Shown: positions 56,284 to 64,000 of the stretch, in pieces
How positions within the stretch are numbered: the first letter of the stretch is position 1
How the letters are laid out: every line of letters begins with the position of its first letter
Source: Cepaea nemoralis
Lineage: Eukaryota; Mollusca; Gastropoda; Stylommatophora; Helicidae
DNA: 64,000 nt
Direction of reading: 5' to 3'
NCBI GenBank assembly: GCA_014155875.1
Contig: JACEFZ010021373.1
Coordinates: forward strand, 113,501-177,500
Notes under the pieces: generated by a model
The model's input: the letters and a program-made list of their open reading frames with translations, nothing else
Databases searched by the model: none
What the model was told of the DNA's origin: nothing
Made by a program: the position numbers and the translations under genes

Positions 56284-57103
56284 TGTCACCAGCCACCTGT
56301 CCTATAATTGTAGCCCACACAAGTTCTATACGGTTAAAATGAGAATGGTACGGCGGAAGTTTCAAGCACCCATGACGATGCTCTTCTATCAACTTGTCGA
56401 TTTTATATTTCTTGCTTTTTGGCGTATGTTTTACAAGGGACAACAATTCTAGCTAGAAATAAGTTTCTGGAAATGATATGTTTTCCATTCGGAGCCATAT
56501 CTTTATTGCTCCCTTTGTGCTCGATGCTGTAGGTATTTTGTCTTCTTGGGCAAAAACATTGATATCATGCATTGTCCATAATTGTACACGATTATCTAGG
56601 GATGGAAGCACTGTATTCTCGAGCTGATCTCTAAATACATCACCATTCATATTATTATGATACTCCCTAATGTCAGTATGTTTTGATACGAACACGAGTC
56701 AAGCATTCTGTAGTAAGCTATTATAAGTATTACCGCCATGGGCCATGACCAAAAACTGTCCTATACTACTGGGCACATATCGCTTTATCTGTCCATCCAC
56801 TGATTGCCATTCCTTATCACTTGTGTGGTGGGCATTGATCCACGTTTCATGCAAATACACTGTGCCATAATTTTCGTAGTGTATTTCCTTTATTTCACAT
56901 AGGTATCTGCTTCTCATGGCTCCTAAATGCGGTTGCTCGCAAAGGATATTTCTACCTCCCTTGTACTTTCTAAAAGTGAAGCCTAATGTCCTTATAATTT
57001 TCCACAAAGTTGTTTTGGATAGCTCTATGTTATTGTTCTTTCTCAACCAAACCCTAAGTTTTCTTACAGTCACTGTTTCTTTGGCATCCAGCATTTTTAT
57101 AAT
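56284..57103 (-). pseudogene. Tc1/mariner-like transposase, C-terminal part
   Basis: Minus strand from 57103: MLDAKETVTVRKLRVWLRKN, TTLWKIIRTLGFTFRKYKGG, then VYLHETWINAHHTSDKEW, where the first catalytic Asp (DETW) is His. A shift follows, then VFRDQLENTVLPSLDNRVQL, TMHDINVFAQEDKIPT (second Asp region) and LPPYHSHFNRIELVW (catalytic Glu). Frameshifts at about 56700 and 56450. It is inactive. Its N terminus lies at 59462-59745, separated by a SINE and a LINE. Confidence 0.82.
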
Positions 57104-57407
57104 GCTGGATAATCCTGGATATAAAATCCAAAATTTTTATAATTTTAGGAGTCTCCGCGGCGAAGTGGTCAAGCCGTTTGACTCGGGCTCCAAAGGTTGT
57201 GGGTTCGATTCCAGGCCGCGTCCTTCGGTTCACAAGTTAAATTTTTCGGAGACTCCTGGTGGGTTGTCGCTAGAGCTGCTGAGTTCGTGCTTTGTGCGGA
57301 CGCTCTCCGCGCTGCGGAAAGAGACCGAGCCATATGGATAAAACCCGGTGCAAGTGAAGTCGACCCTGTTGACTTTTAAGCGACTTTTTATTAAGCATTT
57401 TTATAAT
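57104..57407 (+). mobile_element. tRNA-derived SINE inserted in the transposase
   Basis: From about 57148: GTCTCCGCGGCGAAGTGGTC (A box GAAGTGGTCAAG), GTGGGTTCGATTCC (B box) and a body to about 57395. The words CATTTTTATAAT at 57092-57103 and CATTTTTATAAT at 57396-57407 flank the insert as a 12-bp direct repeat; 57104-57147 contains a further ATTTTTATAAT. Confidence 0.72.
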
Positions 57408-59461
57408 AGGTCTGTAAGGTGTGGAATGCGCCTGGCCCTGCAGCCAGCAGGGTTAGGATCGGCTAGCCTCTCCCAGGAGGGGTGAAGAGCGAAAATTAGT
57501 AGCCTGCCGATGACCCGCAGACTACACAAGTCAACCCCCACCTCCAAGTGGTGCAGACCGGGCAACCATGACCGCGAGGTCATGGGCTAACGGGGCTATG
57601 GCTCGCCATAGGGGATGGACTCCCTGTGGTCAGATTAGTGTCCTAAACCTGCGACTGGCCTAGCAAGCCGGCAGGGGATCTTCATACTGCTCGTAGAAAA
57701 ACCAAGAAGTATAAACGGACTGAAAGATAAGTGCAATGCGAACCAGAGGAGAACCCTTTGACCCAACTGAAATAATTAACAGCGAAAATGGAGAACCAAT
57801 AAGTGAACAAAAACAGATCCTAATAAGATGGAAGCAGTATTTCGAACAACTTCTCAACATCCCATCAGATGTCACAGGAATTCAAGAGACCTACACAGAT
57901 GTCACCGAGGAACTAGAACCAGACATACTAAAAGAAGAAATTATAGAAGCCATCAGATTAGCCCCATTAAACAAATCACCAGGACAGGATGAAATACCAA
58001 ATGAACTAATTAAAGCAGCAAGGGAAGTAGGAACAGCTTGGCTACATAGACTATTCAACCATGTTTGGGTAGAACAACAGACACCACGAGACTGGGGAAA
58101 CTGCCATAATTATCCCAATTTGGAAAAACAAAGGCAGCAAAAGAGATTGCACACAATACAGAGGCATTTCACTGTTGAGTCATACTGGGAAAATATTTTG
58201 CAAAATTCTTGAAAAAAGATTACGAACTACTTTAGAACCCCAGCTAAGCGAAACGCAGCTTGGATTTAGGAAAAACAAAGGATGCACAGACGCCATTTTT
58301 GCTCTTAGACAACTTATAGAAAAATCAATTGAATTCAATGAAACACTCTACTTAGCCTTTGTCGACCAAGAAAAGGCATTTGATAGGGTAGATAGAAACA
58401 AGCTGTGGGAAATCCTTAAACAATATGGAGTGAGTACACATCTAACAAACCTATGCAGAAGTTTATACAACAACAGTGAATGCATAGTGAGAGCAACTGG
58501 AGAACACTCAGAACCCTTCACCATAAGATCTGGAGTACGACAAGGTTGTGTCCTGTCCCCTCTCTTGTTCATAACATATATAGACAACATATGTAAAGAA
58601 ACCAGCCAAGCAGAGACAGCAAGAATACCGCATGACGAGAACACAGAAGAAGAACCATCTGCAAATCTAACCATTAGAGAACTCCTGTTTGCGGACGACC
58701 AAGCACTAATAGCAAAATCAGAAGCTGAATTACAAGACCACATGAATAGTCTAAACGAAATGTGTAGGGAACATAACATGAAAATTAGCACAAGCAAAAC
58801 AGAGGTAATGACTATAACTAAAGAAGAACAAACAGCAACAATTCACCTAAACGAACATCCCTTGAAACAAGTAAAGAGCTTCAAGTACCTAGGAAGTATA
58901 ATATCATCAAATGGCAGATCAGAAGACGAGATCGAAAATAGGTGCAATAAGGCAAATCAACTCATTGGACAAATGGCACCAATACTAAAGAACAAACATG
59001 TATCAATAACTACTAAGAAAGCACTTTACAACACAATCTTCCTACCAACTCTCTGCTACCAATGCCAAACCTGGACAATGACAGAAAAAGAGAAAAGAAA
59101 AATCACAACAACAGAAATGAGGTTTCTGAGAAGAATACTCAACGTATCAAGAAGAGATAAGATCAGAAATGAAGAAATCAGGACTAAAGTAGGGGTTAAA
59201 GCTGCTCTAGATTTTATTAGAAAGCAGCAAGTCAAATGGTTTGGCCATGCAAGTAGGCTACCAGTCAACAGCATGCCACAACAAGCAATGATGTACAGAC
59301 CAGATGGAAACAGAGGAAGAGGCCGACCACGTAAACGTTGGACTGAGGGAAAAACAGAATCCATGGGAATGTCGATATACGAAGCCCATAACCGGGCACT
59401 CTCACGAAGTTTATACTTCACCTCGACACCGCAAGGTACAAGAGGAACATGATGAGATGAG
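57408..59461 (+). mobile_element. LINE, family F4, nearly intact RT, inserted in the transposase
   Basis: Starts after ATAATAG (57403-57409) with AGGTCTGTAAGGTGTGGAAT and a GC-rich leader. It ends GATGAGATGAG before ATAATAG (59462-59468), a 7-bp direct repeat. It contains one RT frame broken only once. The endonuclease is missing between leader and RT, so it is internally deleted or of a short type. Confidence 0.8.
57736..59452 (+). pseudogene. Reverse transcriptase of the F4 LINE, one frameshift
   Basis: The first frame (57736-58110) has APLNKSPGQDEIPNELIKAA and DWGNCH. After a one-base shift at about 58100-58108 the second frame continues IIPIWKNKGSKRDCTQYRGI and SLLSHTGKIF, then ETQLGFRKNKGCTDAIFALR, YLAFVDQEKAFDRVDR (block A), RSGVRQGCVLSPLLFITYID, RELLFADDQALIAKSE (FADD catalytic motif, about 58690), ISTSKTEVMTITKEE, SFKYLGSIISSNGRS, CYQCQTWTMTEKEKRK, VKWFGHASRLP and GRGRPRKRWTEG to the stop at 59452. 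Apart from the one shift it is complete, so the insertion is young. It is a different family from F1 and F3. Confidence 0.88.
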
Positions 59462-59745
59462 ATAATAGCTCGTCTTATGACATCTTTGTCAAAGCTGTCT
59501 ACAATAACCTTTCTACCTACCGTTTGGTTATTGCGTGGTGGTTTAATTCCAGATTCTTGCAGCCATCGACGAAATGACCGTTTACTCAAACCCAATGCTT
59601 GCACTGTTCTTTTTTCGGAATTTGTAATAGTATAAAACAGTTTCCTGCAATCAGCTTCTTGACAAAAATATGTGTACAACTTCATAGCGATGCTTTGAAG
59701 TGTACAAAATTTCACATTCAATCCCATTGAACAATATCCACACAT
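59462..59745 (-). pseudogene. Tc1/mariner-like transposase, N-terminal part
   Basis: Minus strand: MCGYCSMGLNVKFCTLQSIA, CRKLFYTITNSEKRTVQALG, LSKRSFRRWLQESGIKPPRN, a helix-turn-helix segment, to FDKDVIRRAII at 59462. The reading frame continues at 57103 (MLDAKE) once the SINE and LINE are ignored. It belongs with the pseudogene at 56284-57103. Confidence 0.8.
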
Positions 59746-59864
59746 TTCAATGTTAGCTATATGTGGTAAGATTTAAAAAGAAAATAATAATCAGGTTTCA
59801 TGAAAGAACCTACATTGACGACACCTCTGAACACTCCCAGTTTAAACAGCGCGGGGTTCTTGCC

Positions 59865-60150
59865 ATAAGGCTAGTCCCGTGAACCACGGAGAATATTCAA
59901 CATTGAACGCTGATGTTCTGGCTGACGGTGTAATACATTTAAAATTATGGACTTAATCTCTGACCCGTAAATTATATACCGCATATAAACAAACATTGAA
60001 ATCTGATGTACAATCTCCAGAACAAAAATGGTTTTGTTGGGTGGACATAATTATAAGGCTAAATCTCATTATTTTCCTTCAGTTGGTTACTGAGATGTGG
60101 ATTTTTATATGGAGGCAACCAAATGTAAATGCACTATAGTTGTTCCCCTT
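59865..60150 (+). repeat. Dispersed repeat R, uninterrupted copy
   Basis: Same 300-bp sequence as 42690-42976 plus 44767-44777. The word AAATGCACTATAG at about 60130 is the uninterrupted counterpart of the LINE insertion site at 42966/44767. Confidence 0.75.
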
Positions 60151-60329
60151 ATTCGAAACGGCAAGACAGTCGCCACTCTACCCGAACATCAAGGTGGGAT
60201 ACAACATCGTCGGATTGCTTGTTTGAAAAGATCTCCACGCCTGCATTCGGAGCTAGAACCAAATGTTAGTACAGATGCTCACGAATTCTTCAAATGTAGT
60301 GTTATTATCATCATTTACCCTGCTAGGTG

Positions 60330-60510
60330 ACAACTGGCAAACTTTATTGGGGGAAAGCTAGAGGAGGCAAAGAGATGCATACCTGGATGGCTTGGTCTTA
60401 TGTCATAACTGGAACAAGAACATAGACCTTAGCCAAGAACGTGTAAGACGACAAAGCATGACCACTTATTGGCATTTCACATGATGATGAGATGATAATG
60501 ACGATGATGT
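60330..60510 (+). mobile_element. LINE F3 3' fragment with GATGAT tail
   Basis: GGTGACAACTGGCAAAC, CATACCTGGATGGCTTGGTC and GGCATTTCACATGATGATGA match the F3 3' end (49290-49480). Confidence 0.75.
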
Positions 60511-60578
60511 GTAAATAGCGAAACTAACCAATAACAGTAAACCGTGTAACTGAGTATTTATGTTTGTTGTCTTCCTAG

Positions 60579-60799
60579 CTCCCTGCATGAAAGGGGCACT
60601 GGATGTTCTCTACGTATTTGACTCATCGTCCACCGTCACTGCTGAAGAATTCAACAGTGGCCTCAGATTCGCTGCTAACCTTGCTGAGAACTTTCATATT
60701 GGGGCTGACGGCTTCCAGTTCGGTGCTATATCTTTCGCCACCAATTCACATCGTATATTTGATTTCACAACTCTCACAAACTACACGGATCTCCAAAAG
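60579..60799 (+). CDS. VWA domain 4, first-half exon (A4)
   Basis: Acceptor GTCTTCCTAG, two bases, 73 codons, donor AAG|GTATAT; 221 nt, as in A1/A2. It reads PCMKGALDVLYVFDSSSTVT ... FNSGLRFAANLAENFHIG ... GFQFGAISFATNSHRIFD ... NYTDLQK. The frame is intact. MIDAS reads DSSST, the nearest to consensus of the four copies since Thr can replace Ser chemically. It is more diverged than A1/A2, so an older duplicate. Confidence 0.87.
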
Positions 60800-61905
60800 G
60801 TATATTTTAGTCGAAGATCACTACATTAAGTAACTATAGGGCACTAGACTGACATGGTATTCTTAATGGAATCCAAATAGTGACCTATTCGGTCAAGGAG
60901 GTTCAGGGGTCAACCCAGTCTGTAAAATGGGAACAAGAGACATGGACAAGAAAAGGCGGCAGATGTTGTACTGAGCGCGGTAAAACCGCGATTGCCATTC
61001 ATCTTCTTCTTCTGCGTTCATCCAGAGAGATTTTTTCGGACGTGACTGCGTTGTGCCTGCTTTCAGCAGAGCTGCGTTCTTGCGCCGTTAGGCCGACACA
61101 TCCGACTTCTGCGGGCACTTGTTGACCGGGTTAACCTTCCCGGGGGTTTCTTTGGACGTTTGACTCTCACTGTTGTGGTGTTATCCCCCATGTCAGCTGA
61201 CCCATATAGAACAGCCAAAGACATCCTGGTCAGCCCTCAAGGGAAAGCAAGGGCAGACCATGGGCATTTCCCGCCGTCTAAGGAGGCTTCCATACTTGCA
61301 GAGCCACCACACAGCGCTCTGGTACTGGGCTCATCCAAGGAATCGTCACGTCCTGCACATGGCTGCTTAGGCTCACTTCCATTTATTGGGCCATCCGTTC
61401 ACCACTGGCTGTTCCTCCGGAAACCAGAAGAATGCAGTCTGCAGATGACATCCACACAGTGAGCTTTCGATTCGGACTTCTCGTGGCAATTACTGCCGCT
61501 CATGTGTCAAATCTTGGGCTTTTACATATTCTAGACCACAGCATAATGAGATGTGGTGACCATTTCCCTTACCAACCTCCTTTCTTTCCCAAACAATTCC
61601 AAGAACACTATGGGAATTAATTAATGCTTATTGTATCATGCTTAGTATTTTATTATGTTGAAATAGATTTTACTTTGTGGAATACACGAAGGTATTGGAA
61701 ACTAACGTTCCACTGTTTACGTGTTCTTTGCTAAGGAGAGGAAATACGAAGACCATTAAAATAAGCATCCTTGTGGATTAACTATATCAAGAAGCAGCAC
61801 TGCCATCAACTACTGTAGTATTGTGTGTATGTCCCTAAGGCTAGCGTGGAAGGAGAAACACTTACTTGTCCCTTTCTTCGATTGGTTTTATCTATATATA
61901 TATGA

Positions 61906-61941
<36 letters not shown>

Positions 61942-61947
61942 AATAAT

Positions 61948-61992
<45 letters not shown>

Positions 61993-62090
61993 ATACACGT
62001 CTACATTCAGCAGCAGCGTAATCAAGTTTTTTAATGATTATGAATGATCATTTGCGAAAATATAGTGTTTACTTGTTTTGTAGTTTAGAG
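60800..62090. other. Intron segment, one long unassigned frame, (AT)n
   Basis: 61160-61462 is open on the plus strand (100 codons, LTVVVLSPMSADPYRTAKDI at the start) with a GC-richer composition, but no motif was recognised. A long (AT)n tract lies at 61905-61995. Confidence 0.35.
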
Positions 62091-62094
62091 CAAA

Positions 62095-62304
62095 TTAATT
62101 AATTGGTGGTGGTTAGAGGTAGTGATGATGATGATGATGATGAATAATGATGATGATGATGATGATGATGATGAGGATGATGATGATGATGATGATGAGA
62201 TGATGATGATGATGATGATGATGATATGATGAGTGATGAGATGAGATGATGATGATGATGAGTGTGATGAGGATAAGTAAGTAAGTAAGTAAGTTAGTTA
62301 ATTA

Positions 62305-62335
<31 letters not shown>

Positions 62336-62410
62336 AGTTGTTTTGGTTAGTTGGTTAGTTGGTTGTAGTTTAGTTGGTTAGTTGTTAGTTTGGTTGGTTG
62401 GTTGGTTGTT
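62095..62410. repeat. (GAT)n then (TTAG)n/(TTGG)n microsatellites
   Basis: GATGAT for about 160 bp (possibly the tail of a lost F3 fragment), then AGTAAGTAAGT, TTAGTTAG and TTGGTTGG tetranucleotides to 62410. Confidence 0.95.
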
Positions 62411-62459
62411 GTGTCATTGCACTTGGTTGTTGGTGCTGGTTACTACTTTCTCTCCAAAT

Positions 62460-62660
62460 CCCACCATTGCATATATAATATATATATTATATATATATAT
62501 ATATAATATTATATAATATATAGATATATTTATATATATATATATATATGCATCAGCGTCCCCTGCTGATAGTTCCTTTTCTGCGTTGGTTGACAAGACC
62601 TCTAATTCTCTCATGTACCTCTCGTGGTCTGGCCGTGCAATTCTACTCAAGTCTCTCATT
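62460..62660 (-). other. (AT)n tract beside a short protein-like minus frame
   Basis: 62555-62659 on the minus strand reads MRDLSRIARPDHERYMRELE and NAEKELSAGDADA, charged and helical, then runs into (AT)n. It resembles a transposon-derived coiled-coil piece; no family is assigned. Confidence 0.3.
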
Positions 62661-62959
62661 CTAGAATCTAGACAATGATGTGATTCACTGCGTAAAAATC
62701 ATCCGCTCCTAGCATCTAGAACGGCATAATAATCTCAGCCGGGATACATGGTTACCATGTGCAATGGATGCAGAGCTGGCAAGGTTTAGCAGCTATCCTT
62801 TTCTCTCAACCCAAGCGTGTCCCGGGACCGCGATTCAGTCCACTTGTCTCCATAAAAAACCAGAATCGGCCTTTCCGATCATGTTCATTACATCACTCAG
62901 GACACAAACATGGGTATAATTATGTGACTCCAGTCATATGAAAACCCGCATCACCTCCA

Positions 62960-63350
62960 TCGTCCTGCTACTAGTGGTCACAGAAGGCACCATGGCTTCT
63001 TGAACGGTTCGGTCCATTGAGGTGCAGTGAATCCCCAAGCACTTCTCTGCTGTTGTATAACAGATCCATCTATATAGTAAAGCACATCGGAGTCGTGTAA
63101 ATGTTCACTGATGAGGGCGTTGATCTCTCTGCATTGATGGCAACGGGACTCTGCTTTCTGCACCTCCTGTGACAATGCAGGGAAAGATGTATTTAAGCGC
63201 CGGGTGGACAGGCCATTGCCTTCCAGGGTTAATATTAGTGAAACTGCAGACCTGCCTAACAACATCTTCCGCCCAGATCATCCGTGATTTGCCTCTATTT
63301 AGCCTGTCACCCTTTTTTTCTGAATAGAGCATTATTCTGAGGCTGCCCAT
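62960..63350 (-). mobile_element. LINE fragment with start of RNase H domain
   Basis: Minus strand: SLILTLEGNGLSTRRLNTSF, EVQKAESRCHQCREINALIS, then DVLYYIDGSVIQQQRSAWGF, where the DGS motif marks an RNase H start. An overlapping frame upstream reads KGDRLNRGKSRMIWAEDVVR. It is a fragment of an RNase H-bearing LINE, with no clear overlap with the F2 copy. Confidence 0.65.
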
Positions 63351-63676
63351 ATGTTCTTATTTTAAGATGTGCACGAGCCCTTTATATCTTGATCCTGTGG
63401 TTCACTGTCGGAAAGTGCGATTATAAGTGCAATTATAACGACGACGATGTTTTAGGATGTTTAAGAAAATGCTCTTGTTGATGATGTAATCTCTTTAGCT
63501 TTCAGAAGAATATAATCCAGCCACTACTGGTGATTTGACTCCGGTCCCCTAATGTTTCTCTACTCTAGGGCAAGAGTGATACCATAACCACGTGTTGTCT
63601 TTAACGAAACTAATTATTCGCCACACTCTCACGGGTTTAATTAATTTGTCAATGTTTAATTGCTTATATTTCACAG

Positions 63677-64000
63677 GCCATCCTTAACATTGCCTACCAG
63701 GCTGGGAACACGAATACACCCCTGGCTTTGCAAGACAGCAGAAACTTCTTTGGAGACCCCAAGTGCTCGTGTGGTGCCCCTAAAGTACACTTGTGTTTAC
63801 CAATGGCGTCAAGTGACTATGCAGCGAGGGCCACGCAGGCAGCAAACCTCAAGCGTCCGGTGTAAGTTATAGCTGTAGCTACTCGGGCTAATGCACAAAG
63901 GGTACGGTCGATAGCTTTAGACCAAAAGTCTGTCCCTTTTGCATCGATGATCTTAGCAAGTTCTAAGCGCTTACTGACTACAGCAATATGCTGCGGCAAA
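63677..64000 (+). pseudogene. VWA domain 4, second-half exon (B4), damaged and cut by the window edge
   Basis: Acceptor TTTCACAG, phase 0: AILNIAYQAGNTNTPLALQD and SRNFFGDPK. Three or more shifts then spread the VWA sequence over all frames: KVHLC/VFTNG near 63800, SSDYAARATQAANLK, VIAVATRANAQRV, and near the end FCIDDLSKF, a TAA, then ALTDYSNMLRQ. The order matches B1-B3 block by block. Either this copy is dead or the sequence quality falls here. Confidence 0.65.

Noticed and set aside
57148..57230. Functional tRNA-Ser/Leu gene
   Set aside because: Good A and B boxes, but it is the head of a 250-bp SINE flanked by a direct repeat.
61160..61620. Gene from the 100-codon plus-strand frame
   Set aside because: No domain or homologous block recognised and it lies within an intron; kept only as an unassigned stretch.

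Overview
The window is animal nuclear DNA from a repeat-rich, intron-rich genome. It is most likely from a mollusc, and probably a gastropod. Three things point there: a class A receptor whose visible segments look like the expanded gastropod chemosensory/peptide-receptor-like families, several lineages of old non-LTR retrotransposons, and many tRNA-derived SINEs. No bacterial operon, CRISPR array or functional tRNA/rRNA gene was seen. Most long open frames are read-through of tandem repeats or remains of reverse transcriptases.

Layout. 1-970 is a 36-bp minisatellite. 1159-10373 holds two exons of a rhodopsin-like GPCR, split by an 8.4-kb intron that is almost entirely one 38-bp minisatellite (about 1385-9276). 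The second exon has a frameshift. 10400-13885 holds two more arrays, a 26/28-bp unit and a 36-bp unit that carries the E-box palindrome CACGTG in most copies. 13900-24600 is intergenic: a decayed LINE on the minus strand (15390-17990), more copies of the 28-bp minisatellite and several SINEs.

The main gene begins near 24600 and runs off the right edge. A TATA motif and a signal-peptide exon (24746-24821, ending in phase 1) are followed on the plus strand by four pairs of exons. Each pair encodes one von Willebrand factor A (VWA) domain. The A-half exons (35912, 44913, 52681, 60579; about 221 nt) carry the start of the domain. The B-half exons (37204, 51177, 55243, 63677) carry the rest. Phases mostly agree (A starts after phase 1 and ends in phase 0; B starts in phase 0 and ends in phase 1), so I read them as one secreted multi-VWA protein gene. 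The first two pairs are near-identical recent duplicates. Later pairs carry frameshifts, so the 3' part is either decaying or poorly sequenced. The MIDAS metal-site residues are degenerate in every copy. Just before exons B1 and B2 the intron contains a 48-bp tandem repeat that re-duplicates the splice acceptor together with the first bases of the exon; this is the most unusual local structure here.

The introns are packed with transposable elements. These include an EN-RT-RNase H LINE with a (GAA)n tail (27105-31180), a pogo-like transposon with TA target duplications (37971-40218), a LINE with an 11-bp target duplication and an uninterrupted homologous site elsewhere in the window (42977-44766), a LINE with a nearly intact reverse transcriptase (47740-49480), and a Tc1-like transposase split by a SINE and another nearly intact LINE (56280-59745). 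No gene was typed from a database search; all family calls rest on motifs read by eye.
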